DNA from: SICB01 sp037132395
GTDB taxonomy: Bacteria; Patescibacteriota; Saccharimonadia; CAILAD01; BJGX01
Length of the DNA: 11,625 nt
Direction: 5' to 3'
Assembly (NCBI GenBank): GCA_037132395.1
Contig: JBAXPC010000020.1
Coordinates: 1 to 11,625 of the forward strand
A program made the position numbers and the translations under genes. The first letter of the stretch is position 1. Each line of letters opens with the position of its first letter. Below the pieces are notes generated by a model, which saw nothing but the letters and a program-made list of their open reading frames with translations, was not told where the DNA came from and did not search any database. Positions 1 through 5,761 of the stretch are shown one piece after another.

Positions 1-468
1 GTATTCCAGAAGGGCTTCCATAGCATCAACCGTAATTTCTCAGAGCATTTCAAGGAACTTTTCGGAGGTGGTGATGCTGGGTTAGAACTAAAACGATCAG
101 GCGAAGACTACGGAGTAGAGATAATTGTTCGGCTCCCCGGAAAGCGAGCCCAAAATATATCTTCACTTTCGGGAGGTGAAAAAGCTCTGGCATCTGTCGC
201 ACTACTTGCAGGCATCCTTGCCTCCAATCCGTCGCCTTTTGTTGTCCTTGATGAGGTAGATGCTGCTCTTGACGATATTAATACCAAGAAGTTTGCTGAT
301 GTACTAAAGACAATTACTAAGCATTCGCAGGTTTTGGTAGTAACACACAACCACGAAACCATGGCTGTCGCCAATGAGCTCATGGGAGTCACCACTAGCG
401 GTACCAACGATTCGCAGATCATCAGAGTTAAGCTCGATTCCTTGCCTGCTGGTGCAAAAAGCAAATAA
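1..468 (+). CDS. smc: Chromosome segregation ATPase SMC, C-terminal end (5' truncated by window edge)
   Basis: This is the last 155 codons of an SMC ATPase, read from base 1 to a TAA stop. The fragment is the C-terminal half of the ABC-type head. The signature motif LSGGE is at fragment residues 56-60, followed by KALASVALL. Walker B reads VVLDEVDAALDD, with DEVDA at 84-88, and the H-loop THNHETM begins at 115. SMC dimers form a ring with ScpA and ScpB that organises and segregates the chromosome using ATP bound between two heads. Walker A, the coiled coils and the hinge would lie upstream of the window. The DEVDA/LDD arrangement and the following GVT segment fit SMC better than RecN or Rad50. 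The gene ends only a few bases before the promoter of rpsP. Family assignment is firm; SMC rather than another SMC-like ATPase is very likely. Confidence 0.95.
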   Translation, partial: VFQKGFHSINRNFSEHFKELFGGGDAGLELKRSGEDYGVEIIVRLPGKRAQNISSLSGGEKALASVALLAGILASNPSPFVVLDEVDAALDDINTKKFADVLKTITKHSQVLVVTHNHETMAVANELMGVTTSGTNDSQIIRVKLDSLPAGAKSK

Positions 469-471
469 ATA

Positions 472-501
472 TTGACAATCTACCCTTTTTACAGGTACAA
501 T
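472..501 (+). promoter_or_regulatory. Promoter of the rpsP operon
   Basis: A perfect TTGACA (472-477) is separated by 18 bp from TACAAT (496-501), a clear housekeeping-sigma promoter. It starts 4 bp after the smc stop. Transcription would begin near 508, giving an untranslated leader of about 50 nt before rpsP. It is the best -35/-10 pair in the window, as expected for a ribosomal protein gene. Confidence 0.85.
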
Positions 502-556
502 AGGGCGTATTCGTTTTTTCGAACTAAGTATAATAAAAGGAACAAAAGAGAAGTCT

Positions 557-1090
557 ATGGTAGTAATCCGATTGGCTCGCGGTGGGCGAGTAAAACAAGC
601 AATATATCGTATAGTAGCAGCTGATAAGCGCCGTTCGGCAACCAGCAAGAATTTGGATGTCTTAGGTACTTTCAACCCTCACACCAAAGAAACCAAGCTA
701 AACAAAGAACTTATCGAAAAATACCTAGCCAATGGTGCACAACCATCGGATAGAGTAATTCGTATCCTTCAGGCTCAAGGTTTTGCTACTCCTGATTGGG
801 CTAAGCCTCATGATAGATTCAAGAAACCTAAGAAAGAAGCTGAAGAAGCTCCAGCTCAAGAAGTTGCTGCCGAGGTAGCATCGGAATCTGCCGAAGCCAA
901 AGAAGAACTCAGCAAATCTGTTGATGCCCCAGAGTCGGCCGCTACCGAAGCTACCGTAGCAGAGAATCAAAAAGAAGCTACTGAAAAGGTGGCAGAAGTT
1001 ATCGAAGCAGCCGATACTAAGGCTGAAGATACTAAAGAACCAAAAGCTGAACCAAAAGTTAAATCAGACAAACCAGCCCCCACCAAATAA
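557..1090 (+). CDS. rpsP: 30S ribosomal protein bS16 with long acidic C-terminal tail
   Basis: Residues 1 to about 80 are a complete bS16. The start MVVIRLARGGRVKQAIYRIV is family-typical, followed by a basic RRSATSKN segment, LGTFNPHTKE and the GAQPSDRVIRIL motif. bS16 binds 16S rRNA early in small-subunit assembly. The protein is 177 residues, about twice the usual 80-90. The second half (about 85-177) is a low-complexity tail of Glu, Ala, Lys, Pro and Thr with repeated KEA/AEV/KAE-like units and a net acidic character. Extended bS16 tails are known in some other lineages, but their role is unclear. The ATG is preceded by a weak purine run (AAAGAGAAG). It begins the rpsP-khpA-trmD series, a usual bacterial order, and is transcribed from the TTGACA/TACAAT promoter upstream. 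Confidence 0.97.
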   Translation: MVVIRLARGGRVKQAIYRIVAADKRRSATSKNLDVLGTFNPHTKETKLNKELIEKYLANGAQPSDRVIRILQAQGFATPDWAKPHDRFKKPKKEAEEAPAQEVAAEVASESAEAKEELSKSVDAPESAATEATVAENQKEATEKVAEVIEAADTKAEDTKEPKAEPKVKSDKPAPTK

Positions 1091-1119
1091 AATACCTAGA
1101 ATGTTTTGATCTTTTTGTT

Positions 1120-1125
1120 TACAAT
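1120..1125 (+). promoter_or_regulatory. Possible internal -10 box upstream of khpA
   Basis: TACAAT at 1120-1125 lies in the 72-bp gap between rpsP and khpA. It sits in the 11-mer TACAATAGGGC that also forms the -10 region of the rpsP promoter (496-506). There is no good -35 at 17-18 bp. A second reading pairs TTGATC (1106-1111) with TATAAA (1131-1136) across 19 bp. It may give khpA and trmD extra transcripts independent of rpsP. Confidence 0.4.
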
Positions 1126-1162
1126 AGGGCTATAAAGAAAGAATAACCAAGGAGAGGCAGCT

Positions 1163-1570
1163 ATGGTAGAAAAAGACCAGGAATTTCTAGAATATGTTGT
1201 TGCGGCAATTGTTGATAACCCTGATGACGTCGAAATCATCCGCACCGTCGACGAGAGGGGCGTACTGTTGGAGCTAACGGTTAACCCTGACGATATGGGT
1301 AAAATTATTGGTAAGGCCGGAGCCACCGCAAAAGCACTGCGAACCCTACTAAGGGTTATGGGCGCCAAATATGATGCTAGGTTTAATCTAAAAATTACCG
1401 AGCCAGGTGGTGAGGACTCGGACAGAACTTATACACCTAGAGCCGACTCAAACCAGACAGAAACAACCCAGGAGGCCCCAGCTCCAGAGCCTGAAAATAA
1501 AGAAATGACTCCCGAGGATATCAAATCTAAAGCCCGTGAAGGTCTCGAAGACCTTGATGTTGAAATATAG
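1163..1570 (+). CDS. khpA: KH-domain RNA-binding protein KhpA (YlqC family), C-terminally extended
   Basis: The first ~80 residues match the single-KH KhpA family. An N-terminal helix (FLEYVVAAIVDNPDDV) is followed by a beta strand and the KH GXXG loop, GKIIGKAG at 46-53, then ATAKALRTLL. KhpA pairs with KhpB/Jag as an RNA chaperone affecting small RNAs and cell-wall processes in Firmicutes. The gene sits between rpsP and trmD, its classic position. The ATG is set by a strong Shine-Dalgarno, AAGGAGAGG (1149-1157), 5 nt upstream. At 135 residues it exceeds the usual 75-85. The extra tail is acidic and Pro/Gln rich, ending in a potentially helical, charged segment (TPEDIKSKAREGLEDLDVEI). The neighbouring bS16 is extended in the same way. 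Confidence 0.93.
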   Translation: MVEKDQEFLEYVVAAIVDNPDDVEIIRTVDERGVLLELTVNPDDMGKIIGKAGATAKALRTLLRVMGAKYDARFNLKITEPGGEDSDRTYTPRADSNQTETTQEAPAPEPENKEMTPEDIKSKAREGLEDLDVEI

Positions 1571-1609
1571 TCTTAACTTGCATAGCAAGGAGTCAATACT
1601 GATACTGTT

Positions 1610-2284
1610 ATGAATATTGCCATAATTACACTTTTTCCTGAAATGTTTGGCCCAATACTCGGCTCTAGCATGATGTGGAAAGCCCAAAAAGAAAAACTTG
1701 TAAAGTTTCAGATTGTGGACCTGCGCAAGTTTGGCTTGGGTAATCGCCAGCAGGTCGACGATACTCCCTATGGCGGCGGCGCAGGCATGGTACTAAAGCC
1801 TGAGCCCATATTTGAAGCTGTCGAACAGACCAAAAAAAAGCTGACTAAGGCCAAGGTCATACTAATGACCCCGCGCGGCGAAAAGTTTAGCCAAATAACT
1901 GCCAAAAAAATCAGCAAACTCGACGAAATTATTATTATTTGTGGCCACTATGAAGGCTTCGATGAGCGGATTATGGAGCTAGTAGATATCGAGCTCTCAC
2001 TCGGTGACTTTGTTTTGACGGGCGGGGAACTACCAGCCATGACAATAGTCGATGCCGCCGTTAGGCTTATACCCGGGGTGCTGGGCGATAAGCAGAGCCC
2101 GCAGGACGAATCTTTTAGCCAAGGGCTTCTAGAGTACCCCCAGTACACTCGCCCTGACGATTTTAGGGGCAAGAAGGTGCCGGAGATCTTACTTGGCGGC
2201 AACCACTCTAAGATACTAGTATGGCGCAAGGCCGAGGCCGTCAAAAAAACCAAAGCTAACCGCCCCGATTTGCTGAGCTTTTAG
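1610..2284 (+). CDS. trmD: tRNA (guanine-N1-)-methyltransferase TrmD
   Basis: TrmD methylates N1 of G37 in tRNAs using SAM, preventing +1 frameshifting. It acts as a cytosolic dimer. The 224-residue length is normal. Family motifs occur in order: the N-terminal ITLFPEMF; TPYGGGAGMVLKPEP (53-67); GHYEGFDER (112-120); the trefoil-knot SAM site GDFVLTGGELPA (132-143); and QDESFSQGLLEYPQYTRP (165-182), holding the acidic residue expected to be catalytic (around D166) and the tRNA-binding YTRP. The start MNIAIITLFP is the canonical N-terminus. The only Shine-Dalgarno-like sequence, AAGGAGT (1587-1593), ends 16 nt before the ATG, unusually far. No nearer in-frame start exists. The stop is TAG, and the next gene's -10 box begins 3 bp after it. 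Confidence 0.97.
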   Translation: MNIAIITLFPEMFGPILGSSMMWKAQKEKLVKFQIVDLRKFGLGNRQQVDDTPYGGGAGMVLKPEPIFEAVEQTKKKLTKAKVILMTPRGEKFSQITAKKISKLDEIIIICGHYEGFDERIMELVDIELSLGDFVLTGGELPAMTIVDAAVRLIPGVLGDKQSPQDESFSQGLLEYPQYTRPDDFRGKKVPEILLGGNHSKILVWRKAEAVKKTKANRPDLLSF

Positions 2285-2287
2285 GGT

Positions 2288-2300
2288 TATAATTATATTA
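2288..2300 (+). promoter_or_regulatory. -10 box of a predicted leaderless transcript (SOUL gene)
   Basis: TATAAT at 2288-2293 ends 7 nt before the ATG at 2301. Transcription normally starts 6-8 nt after the box, placing the first base at or next to the start codon. No Shine-Dalgarno sequence is present and no good -35 is seen, since the upstream DNA is the trmD coding end. Confidence 0.65.
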
Positions 2301-2870
2301 ATGGCAATCGAAACCCCACGCTACGAAACAATTAAACAAGATGGAAAGTTTAGTATTCGAAAATACTCTGCAACCATTCAGGCTAGTGTGATAATACCGG
2401 CTAACGACCTTAACCAAGCCTCGAGTACTGCCTTTGGTCTACTGGCTGGATATATTTTTGGCGACAACAAAGCCAAAGGTAAAATCGCCATGACGGCACC
2501 AGTAGCGGCCGAGCAAGTCTCTGAGCAAATTGCCATGACGGCACCGGTAGATACCACCAAGACCAGCGGCAGGAGCTACAAGGTATCTTTTACGATGCCG
2601 TCAAAGTATTCCATGGAGACCTTGCCTAAGCCCAATAACGAGTCTGTCAAAATAGAAAAGCACCCGAGCCATACTATGGCAGCAATAAGTTTCTCGGGCT
2701 ATACGACCAGCGATATGATATCTGATAAAACTGAACTACTGCAGAAGTGGGCCAAAACTAACGGCATAGCTATTTTGGGTCAGCCAGTTGTATCGCGCTA
2801 TGATGCACCCTGGAAACCTGGGTTTTTGAGACACAACGAAGTATCGTTTAGGGTCAAAACTAGCCAGTAG
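2301..2870 (+). CDS. SOUL-family haem-binding protein
   Basis: The 189 residues match the SOUL/HBP (PF04832) family: an N-terminal YETIKQDGKFSIRKYSATIQASV, two family-typical AMTAPV segments (about 63-68 and 78-83), YKVSFTMPSKYS, the central LPKPNNESVKIEKHPSHTMAAISFSG, and the C-terminal SRYDAPWKPGFLRHNEV. Family members bind haem or other tetrapyrroles loosely, and some act in haem sequestration or delivery. The bacterial role is poorly known. No signal peptide is seen, so it is predicted to be cytosolic. The two AMTAPV segments share an identical 14-nt stretch (2487-2500 and 2532-2545), either a recent internal duplication or codon coincidence. It lies 16 bp after trmD but has its own -10 box and no ribosome-binding site, so it is probably not simply part of that operon. 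Confidence 0.92.
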   Translation: MAIETPRYETIKQDGKFSIRKYSATIQASVIIPANDLNQASSTAFGLLAGYIFGDNKAKGKIAMTAPVAAEQVSEQIAMTAPVDTTKTSGRSYKVSFTMPSKYSMETLPKPNNESVKIEKHPSHTMAAISFSGYTTSDMISDKTELLQKWAKTNGIAILGQPVVSRYDAPWKPGFLRHNEVSFRVKTSQ

Positions 2871-2890
2871 GAACTAGCCTGGGTTTTTTT
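2864..2890 (+). terminator. Weak intrinsic terminator after the SOUL gene
   Basis: A short imperfect hairpin (CCAG at 2864-2867 with CTGG at 2879-2882) is followed by seven T residues (2884-2890). The stem overlaps the stop codon. The T run is convincing, the 4-bp stem is not. Confidence 0.4.
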
Positions 2891-2924
2891 GGTTACTTTA
2901 ATAGCATCTAGCTTATGTTTGAGC

Positions 2925-2938
2925 TATAATTAACCATA
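2925..2938 (+). promoter_or_regulatory. -10 box of a predicted leaderless transcript (73-residue membrane protein)
   Basis: TATAAT at 2925-2930 ends 8 nt before the ATG at 2939. No Shine-Dalgarno sequence lies between them. No clear -35 hexamer is seen. The geometry repeats that of five other + strand genes in the window. Confidence 0.6.
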
Positions 2939-3160
2939 ATGAAATCCAATAAAAAATGGTTCAAAAAAGTTCGCGGCAGCTACCTACCCATTAGCTGGCA
3001 GGGGGCAGTGTATTACTTGCCGTATTTGGCCTATCTACTATTCGTCTATTATTATGCCATGACAAATATCGGTTACAACTGGACCAGTATTCTAATTATT
3101 ATCCCAAATTGGGTTGCCGCTGCCGCAGTTATGACTTGGGCGGCATCGAAGCGAAGCTAG
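2939..3160 (+). CDS. Small two-helix membrane protein of unknown function
   Basis: The protein has 73 residues: a basic N-terminus (MKSNKKWFKKVRGSYLP), a first hydrophobic segment at about 24-42 (YYLPYLAYLLFVYYYAM) and a second at about 48-68 (WTSILIIIPNWVAAAAVMTWAA), ending in a basic KRS. The positive-inside rule suggests both ends are cytoplasmic with a short external loop (TNIGYN). I do not recognise a family. It is rich in Tyr and Trp, common in short membrane proteins lying at the bilayer interface. It is flanked by a TATAAT box just upstream and a strong terminator 40 bp downstream, so it appears to be a single-gene transcript. The independent promoter, good codon composition and clean topology argue that it is a real gene. 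Confidence 0.75.
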   Translation: MKSNKKWFKKVRGSYLPISWQGAVYYLPYLAYLLFVYYYAMTNIGYNWTSILIIIPNWVAAAAVMTWAASKRS

Positions 3161-3195
3161 CCCGGGCATCGAGCTCTGTAAGCTTCACTGTGAAT

Positions 3196-3231
3196 AAAAA
3201 AAATACCTAAACTACATATTTAGGTATTTTT
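3196..3231. terminator. Bidirectional intrinsic terminator
   Basis: A perfect 11-bp stem, AAATACCTAAA (3201-3211) and TTTAGGTATTT (3219-3229), encloses a 7-nt loop. A run of A precedes it (3196-3203) and a run of T follows (3227-3231), so it can end transcription from the 2939 gene on + and from the SDR gene on -, which converge here. Confidence 0.8.
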
Positions 3232-3337
3232 GCTTGGCCAGGTAGATGGTTTCTGGCCAAAACTTTTACAGCTAAATATTGTTGTTTCTGAAATTGAAAT
3301 CGTACTCAATAGCTAGGGCATAAACTCATGAAATATG

Positions 3338-4144
3338 CTAAGAGGACAAGAATCCGCCATCTACCGGTAAGACGGCTCCCTGAACATAGCTAGCAAGATC
3401 ACTCGACAAGAACAGTACAACTTTTGCAACTTCATCGGGCTCGCCCCATCTACCATTAGCTAGACGCTGCTGAAAATCGTAACCAGTTTTTATGAGATTC
3501 ACCTTTAGTTTTTGGACTGCATCATCCCTTAATGCTTTAGTGCTAGGTGTTTTGATGCCACCAGGCAATACAACGTTCACTCTAAAACCAGATCTACCAT
3601 AATCTCTTGCTAGCGATCGAGAAAGAGCTATGACACCTGCCTTACTCATTGAATAATGAACTAAGTCTTTCATAAACGGAAGAACCGCCTCGATAGAGGA
3701 TATATTTACTATAACACCACCATTTTTGCCTCGCATTCGTACATAGTTCTGGCACATCCAAAATGCAGAATTCATATTTACATTTAAGGTTTTCATAAGA
3801 TACTCTTCATCAACTTTTAAGTAGTCCATAATAGGATATATACCAGCGTTGTTGACTATTACATCTGGCAACTCATCGGAGTCTAAATTTTTCCAAAATG
3901 AATCGACCTGTTCCTTACTAGATACATCAACTTGGAATGGCTTAGGCTCATAATTACTAGATATGCAGCCTTGGATAGTTGTTTGCAAGCCCTCCATATT
4001 AATATCGAGGAGAAGTAGCTTGGCTCCTGACTCTGAGAATCTATGCGCTATTGCTCTTCCTATGCCTGAGGAAGCACCAGTTATAAGAACTATTTTACCT
4101 TCTAGCGATACAGAATCAATTAATGATTTTTGTATATTTTTCAT
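3338..4144 (-). CDS. Short-chain dehydrogenase/reductase (SDR), NAD(P)-dependent
   Basis: The 268-residue protein is a complete classical SDR. The cofactor motif TGASSGIG is at 22-29, an Asp at the end of beta-2 (LLLLDINM, D47) suggests NAD(H) preference, NNAG is at 98-101, and the catalytic triad is Ser150 with Tyr164-x3-Lys168 (YSMSK). PGG (194-196) and the C-terminal GRWGEPDEVAKVVLFLSSDLASYVQG...VDGG are typical. The substrate cannot be told from sequence; many such proteins act on sugars, polyols or 3-hydroxyacyl groups. The ATG has a strong Shine-Dalgarno (AAAGGAG) 4 nt upstream. It is transcribed away from the YHYH gene, with about 100 bp between the two starts. Codons look more A/T-rich than in the smc-trmD block, which may indicate transfer. 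Confidence 0.93.
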   Translation of the reverse strand: MKNIQKSLIDSVSLEGKIVLITGASSGIGRAIAHRFSESGAKLLLLDINMEGLQTTIQGCISSNYEPKPFQVDVSSKEQVDSFWKNLDSDELPDVIVNNAGIYPIMDYLKVDEEYLMKTLNVNMNSAFWMCQNYVRMRGKNGGVIVNISSIEAVLPFMKDLVHYSMSKAGVIALSRSLARDYGRSGFRVNVVLPGGIKTPSTKALRDDAVQKLKVNLIKTGYDFQQRLANGRWGEPDEVAKVVLFLSSDLASYVQGAVLPVDGGFLSS

Positions 4145-4160
4145 ATTACTCCTTTGATAT

Positions 4161-4169
4161 ATCTTAGCA
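4161..4169 (-). promoter_or_regulatory. Extended -10 promoter of the SDR gene
   Basis: Read on the minus strand, TGCTAAGAT (4169 down to 4161) is an extended -10 element. Transcription would begin near 4154, leaving a leader of about 10 nt that consists mostly of the Shine-Dalgarno sequence. No -35 is apparent. Confidence 0.55.
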
Positions 4170-4208
4170 CAAATGTTTTTAATACGATTATCTTAGATTG
4201 CCTATTTA

Positions 4209-4243
4209 TTTACACGCAGAACAAATGGAGTATAATTTTATCT
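4209..4243 (+). promoter_or_regulatory. Promoter of the YHYH gene, predicted leaderless
   Basis: TTTACA (4209-4214), a 16-bp spacer and TATAAT (4231-4236) form a strong promoter. The box ends 7 nt before the ATG at 4244, so the transcript should begin at the start codon. No Shine-Dalgarno sequence is present. Of the six leaderless candidates this one has the best -35. Confidence 0.75.
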
Positions 4244-5152
4244 ATGAATAAGAATAAAACAAACATAAACATGAAAAAAATTATATTTGCATTAGGCGTG
4301 ATTCTGGTTGTTGTTCTGTCTGGAGCATATTTTGTAGTTAATCGTAGTTCGGGTAAACAAACCTATATTAGTCCATCTAACTCTGTCATTTCAGCAAGTT
4401 CATCGACCGGTACCTCTCAAATTGACACGGCTGCTGTTATGAAAGATGTGAAGTGGGGAGATGAAATGCAAATATCCTTCGCTAGCGGTCTAATACAGAT
4501 ACAGTCCAATGGTATACCCAATCACAAGAGGGACACTCAATACGCCGTCCCAAATAACGGGGTAGTCGTGCCGAATGCAAACACAGCACGTACAGTAAGC
4601 GACCCTACTAAAGCCCAGAGTTATGACTTTAAGATTACCAGTACTCCAAAATTTGCATCAAACGTAACGCAGGCACCACTAGGATCTATCGGTATAATGA
4701 TTTCCGGTTCGGTACTATTTAATCCCTACGAAGGCGACGGCAAGACAGTTGCCATGTCTAGTAATTTTTATCTTACCGACAAAAACGGTAACAAAGTCTG
4801 GTTTGTAGATTCATGTAGCGGGCACCCGACTCCAAATCAAGGAGAGTATCATTACCACGCACTATCTAATTGTGTTACGTCTGAAGTAGATACGGATAAT
4901 GGCCCTTCACACATTACAGGTATAGCAATGGATGGATTTCCAATATATGGGAATCGAGACATAAATGGAAACATTATCAAAGTATCAAAACTCGACGAAT
5001 GTAATGGATTGACTAGTCCAACTCCAGAATTCCCAAATGGCATCTACCATTATGTACTGCCGGGCACAAATGACGCCACGTCTTCAATTAGATGTTTCAA
5101 GGGCATAGTCGATATGAAACAGCTCCTTACCATGCCGCCAATGAACCGCTAA
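4244..5152 (+). CDS. Membrane-anchored YHYH-domain protein
   Basis: The 302-residue protein has a single N-terminal hydrophobic helix (about 13-32, IIFALGVILVVVLSGAYFVV) after a basic stretch, then a Ser/Thr-rich linker, so the rest should lie outside the membrane. The C-terminal half matches the YHYH family (PF14240): YHYH at 202-205, flanked by CSGHP (C191) and LSNC (C210), then GIAMDGFPIYG (226-236), DECNG and GIYHYVLPG. Conserved His, Tyr and Cys suggest metal binding or disulfides, but no biochemical function is established to my knowledge. An open frame extends upstream to 4130. I chose 4244 because a promoter sits 7 nt before it and the upstream extension overlaps the SDR promoter. M10 at 4271 is an alternative start. 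Confidence 0.9.
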   Translation: MNKNKTNINMKKIIFALGVILVVVLSGAYFVVNRSSGKQTYISPSNSVISASSSTGTSQIDTAAVMKDVKWGDEMQISFASGLIQIQSNGIPNHKRDTQYAVPNNGVVVPNANTARTVSDPTKAQSYDFKITSTPKFASNVTQAPLGSIGIMISGSVLFNPYEGDGKTVAMSSNFYLTDKNGNKVWFVDSCSGHPTPNQGEYHYHALSNCVTSEVDTDNGPSHITGIAMDGFPIYGNRDINGNIIKVSKLDECNGLTSPTPEFPNGIYHYVLPGTNDATSSIRCFKGIVDMKQLLTMPPMNR

Positions 5153-5188
5153 TTAAAATAGCCGACTATTGTCGACTATTTTAATTAG
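5149..5188. terminator. Long hairpin between convergent genes, probable terminator
   Basis: CTAATTAAAATAGCCGAC (5149-5166) pairs with 5171-5188 over 18 bp with one C-A mismatch and a TATT loop. The YHYH stop codon (5150-5152) is inside the left arm. There is no long T run outside the stem, but the arms themselves contain AAAA/TTTT. It lies where the YHYH and DUF5679 genes converge and may stop both. Confidence 0.65.
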
Positions 5189-5203
5189 CTAAATGCTTTG
5201 CTT

Positions 5204-5395
5204 TTAGTAGGCTTTTGTTGCGCCGTCTTCTATTGCTTTTTCGGCATTGTCCTTGGACATCATCGCACAAACAGTTGTTCCGCATTTCTCGTGTTTGCCT
5301 TTGGCCATGTAGCCACCTCTTTTAGTCTGGTGAATCTCTGGTGCTGACAACTCTACGCCCTTTTCCTTACATTTAACGCAGTATCCTGTAATCAT
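5204..5395 (-). CDS. DUF5679 small zinc-ribbon-like protein
   Basis: The 63-residue protein starts MITGYCVKCKEKG and contains GGYMAKGKHEKCGTTVCAMM, the layout of DUF5679, a tiny family common in CPR and actinobacterial genomes. Potential zinc ligands are C6, C9 and C38. The position that, as I recall it, is normally Cys in the second knuckle (GxCxxCGT) is His35 here, giving CxxC...HxxC, still a workable zinc site; C43 is an extra Cys. Its function is unknown; nucleic-acid or protein binding is the usual guess for such ribbons. An AGGGGAT sequence lies upstream of the ATG, about 8 nt away. It converges with the YHYH gene and shares the hairpin between them. Confidence 0.85.
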   Translation of the reverse strand: MITGYCVKCKEKGVELSAPEIHQTKRGGYMAKGKHEKCGTTVCAMMSKDNAEKAIEDGATKAY

Positions 5396-5436
5396 AACTT
5401 TATCCCCTTCATTTGATTATTTTACTAACAATGTAA

Positions 5437-5465
5437 ATTATAACCCTTTTTGACTATGTTATCTA
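5437..5465 (-). promoter_or_regulatory. Promoter of the DUF5679 gene
   Basis: On the minus strand TAGATA (5465-5460), a 17-bp spacer and a perfect TATAAT (5442-5437) are seen. Transcription would start near 5430, giving a 35-nt leader that contains the AAGGGG ribosome-binding site. Confidence 0.6.
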
Positions 5466-5516
5466 CACTAGGGCAAATATAAGCACATCACTAAGTAATT
5501 ATTATTCTTAATTTCG

Positions 5517-5591
5517 TGGCTGGGGAGGAAGGATTCGAACCTTCGATCTCCTGCTCCAGAGGCAGGCGCCTTACCGCTTGGCCACTCCCCA
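5517..5591 (-). tRNA. tRNA-Gln (anticodon CTG), CCA encoded
   Basis: The minus strand folds as a full cloverleaf: acceptor TGGGGAG/CTCCCCA, D-arm GCC...GGC with AAGCGGTAA loop, anticodon stem CCTGC/GCAGG with loop CTCTGGA (anticodon CTG), variable loop AGATC, and T-arm GAAGG/CCTTC with loop TTCGAAT. The U1-A72 pair and G73 are glutamine identity features. GCCA directly follows the acceptor, so the CCA end is encoded. It decodes CAG, so a separate UUG tRNA should exist elsewhere. CPR bacteria usually charge tRNA-Gln through GluRS and GatCAB. Confidence 0.95.
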
Positions 5592-5641
5592 TCGTCACAG
5601 CAAAGCTTCAATTTTTTAAACTAATTACCAAAGACCAGTGT

Positions 5642-5670
5642 ATTTTAGCAAATTATGACCGATATTTCCA
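5642..5670 (-). promoter_or_regulatory. Probable promoter of the tRNA-Gln gene
   Basis: On the minus strand TGCTAAAAT (5650-5642) is an extended -10 box, with TGGAAA (5670-5665) 17 bp further upstream. Transcription near 5635 would leave a 5' extension of about 44 nt, to be removed by RNase P. Confidence 0.5.
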
Positions 5671-5717
5671 GATATAGCTGGTATCGCCCACAGCTAGCCA
5701 CTAGCCATAAAAAATAA

Positions 5718-5761
5718 AATAAGCTTCCGCACGAGGCTTTGACCTCACACAGAAGCTTATT
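5718..5761 (-). terminator. Intrinsic terminator of the alpha/beta hydrolase gene
   Basis: On the minus strand, AATAAGCTTC pairs with GAAGCTTATT (10 bp; + coordinates 5752-5761 and 5718-5727). The enclosed 24 nt contain a smaller GAGG/CCTC stem. A T-rich tail follows (A-rich 5711-5719 on +). The hydrolase stop codon (5760-5762) is inside the stem. Confidence 0.75.

Noticed and set aside
304..675. Long minus-strand frame across the smc end and rpsP start
   Set aside because: It overlaps two well-supported genes and has no recognisable domain; it is a shadow of the coding strand.
2487..2545. Internal 14-nt repeat GCCATGACGGCACC in the SOUL gene
   Set aside because: SOUL proteins normally carry two AMTxPV segments, so this is mostly family structure, not a new repeat element.
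3234..3260. Inverted repeat TTGGCCA/TGGCCAA beyond the bidirectional terminator
   Set aside because: Seven base pairs with a 13-nt loop and no T run; insufficient for a terminator or an operator claim.
4130..4243. Upstream extension of the YHYH frame (38 codons)
   Set aside because: It overlaps the SDR start and both promoters; the ATG at 4244 has a TTTACA/TATAAT promoter at the leaderless distance.
5517..5591. tRNA-Gln as an integration attachment site
   Set aside because: No duplicated tRNA 3' end and no integrase were found in the window.
5675..5696. Inverted repeat TAGCTG/CAGCTA between tRNA-Gln and the hydrolase
   Set aside because: Six base pairs with a 10-nt loop and no associated signal; could be chance.
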